In this document: positions 1 through 7,935 of the stretch, piece by piece
How positions within the stretch are numbered: the first letter of the stretch is position 1
Layout: each line of letters begins with the position of its first letter
NCBI GenBank assembly: GCA_900762125.1
Contig: CAAFFL010000191.1
Location: forward strand, 1 to 23,014
Direction of reading: 5' to 3'
Length of the DNA: 23,014 nt
From: an uncultured Prevotella sp.
GTDB taxonomy: Bacteria > Bacteroidota > Bacteroidia > Bacteroidales > Bacteroidaceae
Program-made: the position numbers and the translations under genes
Notes under the pieces: generated by a model
Database searches by the model: none
What the model saw: only the letters and a program-made list of their open reading frames with translations
Told to the model about the DNA's origin: nothing

Positions 1-24
1 CCCTACACGACGCTCTTCCGATCT
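1..24 (+). other. Illumina sequencing adapter remnant (not biological)
   Basis: These bases match the 3' 24 nt of the Illumina TruSeq universal / read-1 adapter, ending in GCTCTTCCGATCT. The leuS reading frame begins directly after it. It is therefore an untrimmed adapter at an assembly end and should be masked. Read in reverse complement it encodes the artefact peptide DRKSVV. Confidence 0.97.
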
Positions 25-26
25 GT

Positions 27-1484
27 ATGGTTCTGGGTCGCGTAAAAGTGAACTACCGTCTTCGTGACGCCATCTTCTCCCGCCAGCGCTACTGGGGCGA
101 GCCGTTCCCAGTCTATTACGATAATGGTATTCCACGGATGATTCCCGAGGAGTGTCTGCCCATTGAGCTGCCGGAGATTGAGGAGTATAAGCCCACAGAG
201 ACCGGCGAGCCACCATTGGGCCGCGCCAAGGTGTGGGCATGGGACACGGTGAACAAGAGGATCGTCGAGAACTCGAAGATCGACCAAAAGACCGTCTTCC
301 CCATCGACCTCTACACCATGCCAGGCTTCGCGGGCAGCTCGGCTTACTACCTTCGCTACATGGATCCGCACAACACGGAGGCCCTTGTCTCCAAGGATGC
401 CGATGAATACTGGCGCCACGTCGACCTCTACGTCGGCGGTACGGAGCATGCCACGGGCCACCTGATCTATAGCCGTTTCTGGAACAAGTTCCTGCACGAC
501 TATGGCTACAGCTGCGAGGAGGAGCCGTTCCAGAAGCTCGTCAACCAGGGCATGATCCAAGGCCGCAGCAACTTCGTCTATCGTGTCAATGAACTGAGCA
601 CTGAGGCAAAGCCGGTTTTCGTCAGTGCCGGACTGCGCAAGAACTATAAAGATGTGACGCCCATCCACGTCTGGGTGAACCTCGTGAAGAACGACATCCT
701 CGACCTTGACGGCTTCAAGGCCTGGAGCCCGGAGTATAAGGACGCGGAGTTCATCCTCGAGGATGGCAAATATCAGTGCGGCTGGGCAATAGAGAAGATG
801 TCGAAGTCGATGTACAACGTCGTGAACCCCGATGACATCGTCCGCGACTATGGTGCCGACACGCTGCGCCTCTACGAGATGTTCCTCGGCCCCGTGGAGC
901 AGTCGAAGCCGTGGGACACCAATGGCATCGATGGCTGCTTCCGCTTCCTGAAGAAGTTCTGGGCACTGTTCTGGGGCAACCGCGGCGAGCAGTTCCTCGT
1001 CGACGACGCCGCACCGTCGAAGGACAGCCTGAAGAGTGTGCACAAACTGATCAAGAAGGTCACGGGCGACATTGAGACGTTCTCTTATAACACGAGCATC
1101 TCTGCCTTCATGATCTGCGTCAACGAGCTCTCGCAGCAGAAGTGTCACAACCGTGAGCTGCTGGAGAACATCGTCGTCCTCATCGCACCGTTTGCGCCGC
1201 ACATCGCTGAGGAGCTCTGGAGCCAGCTCGGCCATGAGACATCCGTCTGCGACGCCCAGTGGCCGACCTACAACGAGGCTTACCTCGTGGAGAACGAAAT
1301 CCAAATGACCGTCAGCTTCAATGGCAAGGCGCGCTTCCAGAAGATGTTTGCCGCCGATGCCTCGAAGGAGGACATCGAGCAGCAGACCATGGCTGATGAG
1401 CGCACGGCAAAGTACACCGATGGCAAGCAGATTGTCAAGGTGATCGTTGTTCCCAAGCGTATTATTAATATTGTTGTTAAATGA
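27..1484 (+). CDS. leuS: Leucyl-tRNA synthetase, C-terminal half (5' truncated)
   Basis: This is a class I aminoacyl-tRNA synthetase that charges tRNA-Leu with leucine in the cytoplasm. The 485 visible residues start just after the editing domain, at the conserved [10 protein letters not shown] segment (about residues 17-26). The KMSKS ATP-binding loop is at residues 257-261 (EKMSKSMYN). The anticodon-binding alpha-helical domain and a C-terminal domain ending in [19 protein letters not shown] follow. Bacteroidetes LeuRS proteins are about 940 residues, so roughly the first half is missing, including the HIGH motif and the editing domain. The cause is the contig end: sequencing adapter abuts the frame at base 24, and the ATG at 27 is an internal codon. 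The TGA stop overlaps the next ATG (ATGA), so leuS probably leads an operon with the YitT-family gene and rdgB. Confidence 0.96.
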   Translation: MVLGRVKVNYRLRDAIFSRQRYWGEPFPVYYDNGIPRMIPEECLPIELPEIEEYKPTETGEPPLGRAKVWAWDTVNKRIVENSKIDQKTVFPIDLYTMPGFAGSSAYYLRYMDPHNTEALVSKDADEYWRHVDLYVGGTEHATGHLIYSRFWNKFLHDYGYSCEEEPFQKLVNQGMIQGRSNFVYRVNELSTEAKPVFVSAGLRKNYKDVTPIHVWVNLVKNDILDLDGFKAWSPEYKDAEFILEDGKYQCGWAIEKMSKSMYNVVNPDDIVRDYGADTLRLYEMFLGPVEQSKPWDTNGIDGCFRFLKKFWALFWGNRGEQFLVDDAAPSKDSLKSVHKLIKKVTGDIETFSYNTSISAFMICVNELSQQKCHNRELLENIVVLIAPFAPHIAEELWSQLGHETSVCDAQWPTYNEAYLVENEIQMTVSFNGKARFQKMFAADASKEDIEQQTMADERTAKYTDGKQIVKVIVVPKRIINIVVK

Positions 1485-2434
1485 CAATAGACCATAAGAT
1501 CATACTGAATGAGGCTAAGGATTATGTGTTCATAACCCTTGGCCTCATGTTGTATGCCTTCGCCTGGACCGTCTTCCTCCTGCCCTACGAGATTGTGACG
1601 GGTGGCGTGACGGGTATGTCGGCCATCATCTATTATGCCACGGGCATACCCATCGAGAACTCCTACTTCGTCATCAACGTCATCCTCCTCGGCCTGGCGC
1701 TGAAGATCCTGGGCGTGAAGTTCCTTTCGAAGACCATCTACGCCATCTCCATGCTGTCGTTCCTCTTGTGGCTCTCGCAGAAGATCATGCCAATGGACGA
1801 CGCAGGGCATTATGTGCAGATACTCGGTGAGGGACAGCCGTTTATGTCGCTGCTCATCGGCTGTATGATGACCGGTACGTCGCTGGCCATCGTCTTCATG
1901 AACAATGGCTCAACGGGAGGCACGGACATCATCGCCGCCTCGGTGAACAAGTTCTACAACCTCTCACTCGGACAGGTGCTCATTGCCGTAGACCTCTGCA
2001 TCATCGGCAGCTGTATCTTCATCCCACAGTTTGGCGAGCCGCTGGCCCGCATCCAGAAGGTGGTGTTCGGTCTGTGTACGATGGTCGTGGAAAACTTCAT
2101 GCTCGACTATGTGATGAATGCCCGCCGGGAGTCGGTGCAGTTTATGATTTTCTCCAAGAAATACCAGGAGATTGCTGATGCCATCGGCACAGAGATGGAC
2201 CATGGCGTGACCATCCTCGACGGCCATGGCTGGTACACCGGCAAAGAGGTGAAGGTGCTGTGTATCCTGGCGAAGAAGAGCGAGAGCACGAGCATCTTCC
2301 GCCTCATCAAGCTCATCGACCCGAACGCCTTCGTCAGCCAGAGCGCCGTCATCGGTGTCTATGGTGAGGGATTTGAAAAAATAAAAGTTAGAGTCAAATC
2401 CAAGGAAATGAAAAAACTGGAGGAACAACAATGA
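1481..2434 (+). CDS. YitT family membrane protein (DUF161 / DUF2179)
   Basis: This is a 317-residue inner-membrane protein of the YitT family; its substrate is unknown. About six hydrophobic segments are visible, near residues 16-34, 61-80, 83-99, 120-140, 163-182 and 192-210. Glycine-rich loops carry the family signatures: VTGGVTGMS near residue 40 and [10 protein letters not shown] near 141-150. A soluble C-terminal DUF2179 domain covers about 222-300 and includes [19 protein letters not shown]. Length and architecture are normal. The start ATG overlaps the leuS stop as ATGA, and its own TGA overlaps the rdgB start in the same way, which suggests translational coupling. Some YitT proteins are proposed transporters, but nothing here identifies a substrate. 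Confidence 0.9.
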   Translation: MTIDHKIILNEAKDYVFITLGLMLYAFAWTVFLLPYEIVTGGVTGMSAIIYYATGIPIENSYFVINVILLGLALKILGVKFLSKTIYAISMLSFLLWLSQKIMPMDDAGHYVQILGEGQPFMSLLIGCMMTGTSLAIVFMNNGSTGGTDIIAASVNKFYNLSLGQVLIAVDLCIIGSCIFIPQFGEPLARIQKVVFGLCTMVVENFMLDYVMNARRESVQFMIFSKKYQEIADAIGTEMDHGVTILDGHGWYTGKEVKVLCILAKKSESTSIFRLIKLIDPNAFVSQSAVIGVYGEGFEKIKVRVKSKEMKKLEEQQ

Positions 2435-3054
2435 AGCAGAAAATAGTCTTCGCTACTAATAATGAGCATAAACTCAAAGAGATAAGAGAAATCCTTGGCA
2501 ACCAGTTTGAGATTGTCTCTCTGAGCGACATCGGCTGTCATGAGGACATCCCCGAGACGGGCAACACGCTAGAGGCCAATGCCCACCAGAAGGCGGAGTA
2601 CGTCTTCGACCACTACCACCTCGACTGCTTTGCTGACGACACGGGGCTGGAGGTCGACGCACTCGGTGGCGCACCCGGCGTACACTCCGCACGCTATGCT
2701 GCCCTCGACGGTGAGGGTGCCGACCACAGCAGCGAGGCAAACATGGCGAAGCTGCTACGGGAGCTCGACGGCGTCGACGACCGCCGTGCCCGCTTCCGCA
2801 CCGTCATCAGCCTCATCCAGATGGAGGGCGGCAACCCCGTCTGCTCCCGCGAGTACCAGTTTGAGGGCATCGTCGAGGGCCGTATCGACACCGCCCGCCA
2901 TGGCTCGGAGGGCTTCGGCTACGACCCGCTTTTCATCCCCGACGGCTACGACAAGAGTTTCGCCGAGCTCGGTGAGGAGGTGAAGAACCAGATCAGCCAC
3001 CGCGCCCGTGCCGTGAAGAAACTAGCTGAGTGGCTCAAAGCCCCTATCCCCTAA
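2431..3054 (+). CDS. rdgB: Non-canonical purine NTP pyrophosphatase (RdgB/HAM1)
   Basis: The enzyme hydrolyses dITP, ITP and XTP to the monophosphate plus pyrophosphate and so keeps deaminated purines out of DNA and RNA; it is cytosolic and Mg-dependent. Family motifs are present: [12 protein letters not shown] at residues 7-18 (nucleotide and metal site), [10 protein letters not shown] at 69-78, [11 protein letters not shown] near 161-171 and SHRARAV near 189-195. At 207 residues it is slightly longer than the E. coli protein. The ATG overlaps the upstream gene's stop by four bases. The C-terminus ends LKAPIP, and the stop codon lies at the edge of a C-rich hairpin repeat (3055-3078), so the last residues may derive from repeat sequence running into the gene; that part is inference. 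Confidence 0.96.
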   Translation: MKQKIVFATNNEHKLKEIREILGNQFEIVSLSDIGCHEDIPETGNTLEANAHQKAEYVFDHYHLDCFADDTGLEVDALGGAPGVHSARYAALDGEGADHSSEANMAKLLRELDGVDDRRARFRTVISLIQMEGGNPVCSREYQFEGIVEGRIDTARHGSEGFGYDPLFIPDGYDKSFAELGEEVKNQISHRARAVKKLAEWLKAPIP

Positions 3055-3078
3055 CCCTTCCCCGCAAGGGGGAAGAGG
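3055..3078. repeat. Small C/G-rich palindromic repeat after rdgB
   Basis: CTTCCCC (3057-3063) pairs with GGGGAAG (3069-3075) across the loop GCAAG. No T-tract follows, so it is a poor intrinsic terminator. Its style (C-run, short loop, G-run) resembles the larger element at 11450-11560 and suggests a REP-like dispersed palindrome. That reading is inference, as only one copy is present here. Confidence 0.5.
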
Positions 3079-3116
3079 AAGAGCCCTACCAGCAATACCA
3101 AACCTTACCATGAAGT

Positions 3117-3193
3117 CCTGCCCAAGAATAATCATTGGACAGGGCTTATATATTTATAGCAGAATGCCACTTTTCTGCAATTCGCCTTTTTTA
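3117..3193 (+). terminator. Possible terminator of the leuS-yitT-rdgB operon
   Basis: Two weak hairpins lie in this gap. CCTG-C-CCAA (3117-3125) pairs with TTGG-A-CAGG (3135-3143) around one mismatch. GCAGAA (3159-3164) pairs with TTCTGC (3173-3178), and a T-run follows near 3187-3193. The stem-plus-T arrangement suggests termination before porZ, but the T-tract is displaced by several bases. Confidence 0.35.
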
Positions 3194-3248
3194 TTCTTCT
3201 TCTAATAATACTTAATTGATTATTCCTCCGTTATTTACAATAAAAAGA

Positions 3249-5300
3249 ATGATCATGAACCAGAAGCACATATATAATAAGGCGTGGGTAAGACGGGCAC
3301 TTGCTCTATTTACCCTTTTACCCCTTTCCCTTTTTACCTTTGCCCAGACCTGGAAGACGTACCTCTCTTATTATGAGCCCACGGAGATAGAGCAGGCGAC
3401 GGGCAACACCATCTACGTGCTGGCCTCCAATGGCCTCTACAGCTACAACACCAGCGACCAGAGTCTGCAGACCTACGACAAGACCACCGTCCTCTCTGAC
3501 TGCGACATCGCCCACATCGCCTGGTGCCAAAAGGCGAAGCGACTCGTCATCGTTTACGCCAATCAGAACATCGACCTGCTGGAGCAGAATGATAACGTCA
3601 TCAACATGGCGGACTACATGAATAAGTCGATGATTGATGATAAGACTGTCAACTCCATTGACATAGATGGCGCATACGCTTATCTATCTACTGGCTTTGG
3701 CATCGTCTGCCTCAACGTCGCCGACGCTACCCTTAGCAACACCTACTCCCTAGGTTTCAACGTCAACTACAGCTACGTCGACGACGGCTATCTCTATGCC
3801 GCCAGCCAGCAGCAGGGCCTTTGGCGCGGGCGCCTCACGGATAACCTACTCGACAAGGCCAACTGGAGCCGCGTGGGAGGCTTCACGGCCCGCGCAAAGA
3901 CTATGGATCCCGACCTGCTGGCACTGGTGAAGACCTTACTGCCCGGCGGACCGAAGTATAACCACTTCAGGGATATGCAGTTCCTCAATGGCAGCCTCTA
4001 CACTGTGCCGGGGGGATACACCGTCACCGCCGACCTCAACCTCCCTGGCGCAGTGCAAGTGCTCAATGGGGATAGCTGGACGATGTTTGAGGACTCATTG
4101 GAAAGACAAACTGGTGTGAGTTTTATAGATGTCACTACCATCGCCGTCAATCCGAAGAATCCGTCGCAGGTCTTTGCCGGAGGTCGCACAGGACTGTATG
4201 AATTCAATAATGGCAAGTTCTACAAGCTCTACAATAATAATAACTCCCCATTGGAATCCGCTGTCGTTGGTAATAATCTTGACTATACCCTTGTTCTAGG
4301 TCTCACCTTCGACAGCGATGGCAATCTTTGGGTGCTCAACAGTCAAGCGAAGACACAGTCGCTCTTGGAACTCACCAGCGATGGCCAGTGGAACAGCTAT
4401 CCACAACCCACGCTGATGAAACTGAAAGGCTCCAATCGCAGTCTGGGACTGATGAAGAGTCCTTTCTTCGACTCCCGCAATCTACTATGGTTCAGCAATG
4501 ACAACTGGCAGTTGCCGTCGTTCTATGCCTTCCAGCCCTCCTCGGGTGGCATCAATGCCTTCACGTCGCCGTTCACCAATGAGGACGGCACAACCATCAC
4601 GCTGAGCAATGGTGTGCGCTGTATCACTGAGGACAAGAGTGGCAACATCTGGGTGGGCACCGACAAAGGTCCATTTATGCTCGAGACGGATCAAATCACG
4701 GCCACCAGTCCTATCCTAACGCAAGTGAAGGTGCCGCGCAACGACGGCACGGACTATGCCGATTATTTGCTCACGGGCGTGGACATCAGTTGCATCCTCA
4801 TCGACAGCAATAACCGTAAGTGGTTTGGGACAAATGGTAACGGCCTATACATCATCAGTGCCAACAACATTCAACAGTTGCAGCACTTCACCGCAGAGAA
4901 CTCCAAGCTCCTCTCCAATAACATTGAGTCACTGGCTATCAACGAGTCGACGGGCGAGGTATTCATCGGAACTGACAAAGGTCTCTGCTCCTACACGAAT
5001 AAGTCTCTACCTAGTGGCGGCGGCATGACGAAGGATAACGTATGGGCATACCCCAACCCCGTGCGCCCTGACTACCGCGGCGCCATCACCATCGTAGGCC
5101 TCGACGAGGATGCCGACGTCAAGATCGTCACCTCCAACGACACGCTCGTCAACCAAGGCCGTGCCTCTGGCGGTGAATATAAGTGGTACGGCATCGACCA
5201 GAACAGTGGCAAGCGTGTGGCCTCAGGCGTCTACATGGTCGAGGTAGCCACAGCAGCAGGCGAGAAAGGCGTCGTATGCAAGATAGCTATTGTCAATTAA
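3249..5300 (+). CDS. porZ: PorZ-like two-beta-propeller protein with T9SS C-terminal domain
   Basis: This is a secreted beta-propeller protein resembling PorZ of the type IX secretion system, the attachment-complex subunit that acts with PorU, PorV and PorQ at the cell surface and recognises A-LPS in Porphyromonas. A signal peptide is clear: charged MNQKHIYNKAWVRR, a hydrophobic core ALALFTLLPLSLFTFA and cleavage near residue 32. Repeated blade-like segments follow, such as NIWVGTDKGPFMLE, RKWFGTNGNGLYII and EVFIGTDKGLCSY. From about residue 598 comes a C-terminal domain beginning WAYPNPVRPDYRG and ending GEKGVVCKIAIVN, as in T9SS-associated C-terminal domains. The open frame extends to a TTG at 3216, but ATG 3249 (or 3255) places the signal peptide correctly. 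At 683 residues it is somewhat shorter than P. gingivalis PorZ. It stands alone, with no other T9SS gene nearby. A generic two-component-regulator-type propeller protein is the alternative. Confidence 0.8.
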   Translation: MIMNQKHIYNKAWVRRALALFTLLPLSLFTFAQTWKTYLSYYEPTEIEQATGNTIYVLASNGLYSYNTSDQSLQTYDKTTVLSDCDIAHIAWCQKAKRLVIVYANQNIDLLEQNDNVINMADYMNKSMIDDKTVNSIDIDGAYAYLSTGFGIVCLNVADATLSNTYSLGFNVNYSYVDDGYLYAASQQQGLWRGRLTDNLLDKANWSRVGGFTARAKTMDPDLLALVKTLLPGGPKYNHFRDMQFLNGSLYTVPGGYTVTADLNLPGAVQVLNGDSWTMFEDSLERQTGVSFIDVTTIAVNPKNPSQVFAGGRTGLYEFNNGKFYKLYNNNNSPLESAVVGNNLDYTLVLGLTFDSDGNLWVLNSQAKTQSLLELTSDGQWNSYPQPTLMKLKGSNRSLGLMKSPFFDSRNLLWFSNDNWQLPSFYAFQPSSGGINAFTSPFTNEDGTTITLSNGVRCITEDKSGNIWVGTDKGPFMLETDQITATSPILTQVKVPRNDGTDYADYLLTGVDISCILIDSNNRKWFGTNGNGLYIISANNIQQLQHFTAENSKLLSNNIESLAINESTGEVFIGTDKGLCSYTNKSLPSGGGMTKDNVWAYPNPVRPDYRGAITIVGLDEDADVKIVTSNDTLVNQGRASGGEYKWYGIDQNSGKRVASGVYMVEVATAAGEKGVVCKIAIVN

Positions 5301-5631
5301 TAGGTAACAGCAGAGTCTTTGGCAGAAATTAGATAAACATAGCAATCCGCAATGCTTTATTATCTTATTCTTTGTTTTTAATTAAAAGAAAAAAAGAAGA
5401 GTATGATGATAGGCTGTGGATATGTTGAAAAGAAAATGAAGGATTTCTTGCATCGTAAGATATAAACATATTAGGCAGGGTTCTCCTCTACCCTTTCTGA
5501 TATCTTCTCGCTATTTCATAAACTCTTATGAAGTTATCCACAATCAGCGAAAGCGGTGGATAAGCATAATGTGCATAACATTCGTGGGTGGAAAACGGTG
5601 GAAAAGTGTTTCAATCGTATTGCAAAACAAA

Positions 5632-5681
5632 GTGGATATCCACAGAATTGGTGCTTAGACCAACGCGCTGTGGATATCCAC
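5632..5681. repeat. Two copies of the palindrome GTGGATATCCAC
   Basis: Perfect 12-bp palindromes occur at 5632-5643 and 5670-5681, spaced 38 bp start to start. Each contains two inverted, overlapping partial DnaA boxes. Base 5644 completes one box to ATATCCACA (5636-5644), and bases 5669-5677 read TGTGGATAT. Confidence 0.85.
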
Positions 5682-5690
5682 TCAGTTATA

Positions 5691-5724
5691 AACAGGGTTA
5701 TCTGTAAGTTTTCAACAGGGTTAT
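5691..5724. repeat. Direct repeat AACAGGGTTAT, two copies
   Basis: AACAGGGTTAT occurs at 5691-5701 and 5714-5724, 23 bp apart (about two helical turns). It lies between the DnaA-box cluster and the 3' end of nadA. Regular spacing suggests a protein-binding array, but none is identified. Confidence 0.75.
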
Positions 5725-5727
5725 GAA

Positions 5728-6720
5728 CTATGACAGGCTGAGCATCTTCTCGATGGGCTTCACCGCCTCGCGGGCGATGTCCTCGGGGATCTCGATGGTT
5801 GGCCAGCCAAACTTCAGGGCGTTGTAGATCTTCTCCAGCGAGTTCTTCTTCATGTATTCGCACTCGTTGCAGCTGCAGCCCACGCTACCCTCGCTGACCT
5901 CTGGCGGCACGGGGATGAACGTCTGGTTGGGGCAGGTGCGTTGCATCTCGTGGAGGATGCCGGCCTCGGTGGCAACGATGAACTCCTTCTGTCCGGGATG
6001 TTCCTGGGCATACTTCAGCATCGTAGCGGTGGAGCCCTTCACATCGGCGATGGCCAAGACGGGCGCCTTGCACTCCAGATGCGCCATGACGACAGCCTGC
6101 GGATGCGCCTCCTTCAGCTTCACAATCTCGAGGACGGAGAACTTCTCGTGCACATGGCAGCCGCCGTTCCAAAGCAGCATCTGGCGGCCCGTGACGGAGT
6201 TGATGTAGTTGCCGAGGTTATAGTCCGGTCCAAAGATGATTTTTTCGTCCTTCGGGAAGGAGTCGATGACCTTCTTCGCATTGCCGGAGGTGACGACGCA
6301 GTCCGTCAGGGCTTTCACGGCAGCGGTAGTGTTCACATAACTGACCACTTTATACCCCGGATGCTCCTCCTTATATTTGCGAAGGTCCTCCGCCTGGCAA
6401 CTGTCGGCGAGCGAGCAGCCGGCGGTGAGGTCGGGGCAGAGCACGGTCTTCTCCGGCGAGAGCAGCTTGCACGTCTCAGCCATGAAGTGCACGCCGCACA
6501 TCACCATCACCCGGGCGTCGGTCTCTGCGGCCTTCCGTGCCAGTGCCAGCGAGTCGCCCACGAAGTCGGCAATGTCCTGAATGTCGCCTATAGTATAATA
6601 ATGTGCAAGGATGATGGCGTCCTTCTCTTTGCACAGCCGGCGGATCTCCTGCTTGAGATCCAGCGCTTTGTCCACGGGCTCATCGACGTAGCCCTTGTCT
6701 ATCCACGATTGCTTTACCAT
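5728..6720 (-). CDS. nadA: Quinolinate synthase NadA
   Basis: NadA condenses iminoaspartate with dihydroxyacetone phosphate to quinolinate in de novo NAD synthesis, using a [4Fe-4S] cluster. The 330 residues show the family motifs: ILAHYYT (37-43), MCGVHFMAET (74-83), AGCSLADSC (100-108), NGGCHVHEKF (185-194) and GCSCNECEYM (281-290). The probable cluster ligands are Cys102, Cys188 and Cys287, inferred from motif position. The start ATG at 6720 follows a -7 box on the minus strand (6747-6754). An exact DnaA-box match at 6735-6743 falls between that box and the ATG. nadB and nadC are not in the window. The gene lies between two groups of DnaA-like sites, so its expression could be affected by DnaA binding; that is inference. 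Confidence 0.97.
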   Translation of the reverse strand: MVKQSWIDKGYVDEPVDKALDLKQEIRRLCKEKDAIILAHYYTIGDIQDIADFVGDSLALARKAAETDARVMVMCGVHFMAETCKLLSPEKTVLCPDLTAGCSLADSCQAEDLRKYKEEHPGYKVVSYVNTTAAVKALTDCVVTSGNAKKVIDSFPKDEKIIFGPDYNLGNYINSVTGRQMLLWNGGCHVHEKFSVLEIVKLKEAHPQAVVMAHLECKAPVLAIADVKGSTATMLKYAQEHPGQKEFIVATEAGILHEMQRTCPNQTFIPVPPEVSEGSVGCSCNECEYMKKNSLEKIYNALKFGWPTIEIPEDIAREAVKPIEKMLSLS

Positions 6721-6734
6721 AGTTTTCCACTGAG

Positions 6735-6743
6735 TTATTCACA
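6735..6743. promoter_or_regulatory. DnaA-box match TTATTCACA upstream of nadA
   Basis: This is an exact match to TTATNCACA, placed 14 bp upstream of the nadA start codon and next to the predicted transcription start. TTTTCCAC (about 6723-6730) lies beside it and resembles the TTTTCCAC words in the 5.6 kb cluster. It may be an outlying box of the candidate origin or an operator of nadA. Confidence 0.5.
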
Positions 6744-6746
6744 CTG

Positions 6747-6754
6747 CAAAGTTA
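6747..6754 (-). promoter_or_regulatory. Putative nadA promoter -7 element
   Basis: On the minus strand the bases read TAACTTTG, matching the Bacteroidetes -7 consensus TAnnTTTG, about 27 bp from the ATG. No TTG is found at the expected -33 position, so the call rests on one box. Confidence 0.5.
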
Positions 6755-6853
6755 ATAACTTTATGGCGGAAAAGCGTTACGAAATCTAGAAAACATTGAG
6801 ATAAATTCGATAACCTCAATGCTATTGGAAGATGAAAGCAATGGAATCGCATT

Positions 6854-6891
6854 GCGATATGGGCGTTATTACAATGCGAAATGGGCGTTAT
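6854..6891. repeat. Direct repeat GCGAWATGGGCGTTAT at the end of the GT9 gene
   Basis: GCGATATGGGCGTTAT (6854-6869) and GCGAAATGGGCGTTAT (6876-6891) differ at one base and are 22 bp apart. The second copy covers the stop codon of the GT9 gene. Nearby, CATTGAG and CTCAATG form a small hairpin around 6794-6821. It looks like a local duplication; no function is evident. Confidence 0.75.
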
Positions 6892-7934
6892 CGCAGGATG
6901 TTCTCCACCTTCTCCACAATCATCTCCGGCTTGATGCCCGTGAGGCAGGCATAGTCGGAGCGCAGGCAACGCTTGTTGCCGAAGATGGAGCACGGACGGC
7001 AGGGCATGTCGAGCTGCACGGCATTCTCCACCTTCTGACCCCACCCCATGAAGCCCGTGTAGGGATGCGTGGCACCCCAGACGCTCACAACGGGCGTCTG
7101 AACGAGCGAGGCAAGGTGCATGTTGGCGGAGTCCATGGACACCATCACGTCGAGATGTCGCATGAGGATGAGCTCCTGCTCCAGTCCACCGAGTGTTGCG
7201 GAGGCGTTGATACAGTGGGAGTACTTCTCCGCCAGCTGGTTGAGCTGCGCCTTCTCCCGCACGCCGCCGCCAAAGAGGAAGATGCGGCACGAGGGATGGT
7301 TGTGGATCAGCATGTTGATTACCGGCTCCATGAGACTCACGGGATAGGCCTTGCCCCGGTGGGCGGCAAACGGCGCGATGCCTATCCACTGCTGGAACGG
7401 CTTCTTCTCGCCGATGGCCTCCGGCAACGTGCGGAGGTTCGCCTGCTCGTCGGTGAGGAGCGTGGAGAACTGGATATTGATGGGGTAGCCAAGGTCCGCA
7501 AACACCTTTGCATAATTGTCAAAGGCGGTGGGCAACGGCTGGAAACGCTTCTTATTAGAAGAGGTGAGCATGCGGCGCTCCTGACGGTGCTTGTCGATGT
7601 GCGCCACATGGAAGCGGTCGAGGTTGAAGCGCATGCGGAGATAGTTCGACCGCAGCACATCGTGGAGGTCAGCGACGGCGGTGAAGTTCTTCGCCGTCAG
7701 CCGACGGTAGAGGGCATTCAGACCTTTCAATCCTTTGTATTCACCCTTGATGTCGGCCTCCATGAACCCCACGTTTGGCGCAAGATTCTCAAACAGTGGG
7801 CGCGCAAAGGGCTTGGAGAGCATCGTGATGCGCACCTCGGGATACTGACGAGCCAGGGCATAGATCACCGGCACCGTCATGGCGACATCGCCCATGGCGG
7901 AGAAACGGATGATCAGGATGTGTTCGGTCTTCAC
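6888..7934 (-). CDS. Glycosyltransferase family 9 (heptosyltransferase-like)
   Basis: The protein (348 aa) has the GT9 fold used by LPS heptosyltransferases such as RfaF/WaaF, which add sugars to the LPS inner core at the cytoplasmic face of the inner membrane. The N-terminal segment HILIIRFSAMGDVAMTVP (residues 5-22) is the classic GT9 opening. IGIAPFAAHRGKAYP, IFLFGGG, DVMVSMDSANMHLASLVQTPVVSVWGATHP and a cysteine-bearing end (CRPCSIFGNKRC) follow the family pattern. The acceptor sugar cannot be told. The start codon is GTG at 7934, one base after the DUF4254 stop, so the two genes are almost certainly cotranscribed. The stop lies in a duplicated 16-bp sequence (6854-6891). Confidence 0.9.
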   Translation of the reverse strand: MKTEHILIIRFSAMGDVAMTVPVIYALARQYPEVRITMLSKPFARPLFENLAPNVGFMEADIKGEYKGLKGLNALYRRLTAKNFTAVADLHDVLRSNYLRMRFNLDRFHVAHIDKHRQERRMLTSSNKKRFQPLPTAFDNYAKVFADLGYPINIQFSTLLTDEQANLRTLPEAIGEKKPFQQWIGIAPFAAHRGKAYPVSLMEPVINMLIHNHPSCRIFLFGGGVREKAQLNQLAEKYSHCINASATLGGLEQELILMRHLDVMVSMDSANMHLASLVQTPVVSVWGATHPYTGFMGWGQKVENAVQLDMPCRPCSIFGNKRCLRSDYACLTGIKPEMIVEKVENILR

Positions 7935-7935
7935 C

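Larger units (their letters stand above)
5301..5727. other. DnaA-box cluster with AT-rich block: candidate oriC
   Basis: No gene is visible here. An AT-rich block (about 5330-5400, with TTTTTAATTAAAAG) lies beside many DnaA-box-like 9-mers. Matches to TTATNCACA are 5534-5542 (exact, plus strand) and 5570-5578 (exact, minus strand). One-mismatch boxes are at 5415-5423, 5555-5563, 5636-5644 and 5669-5677. There are also two GTGGATATCCAC palindromes (5632-5643, 5670-5681), a tandem GGTGGAAAA pair (about 5588-5605) and two AACAGGGTTAT repeats (5691-5701, 5714-5724). A further exact box (TTATTCACA, 6735-6743) sits beyond nadA. An AT-rich stretch beside clustered boxes is the usual bacterial oriC plan. 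No dnaA or dnaN is present, so it could instead be a DnaA-titration locus. Confidence 0.6.

Noticed and set aside
3..1487. 494-codon open frame on the minus strand opposite leuS
   Set aside because: It mirrors the leuS coding strand, its end is encoded by adapter sequence, and leuS has clear motifs. It is an artefact of GC-rich third positions.
3216..3248. Upstream TTG start for the PorZ-like gene
   Set aside because: It would add 11 residues before the signal peptide; ATG 3249 or 3255 fits better.
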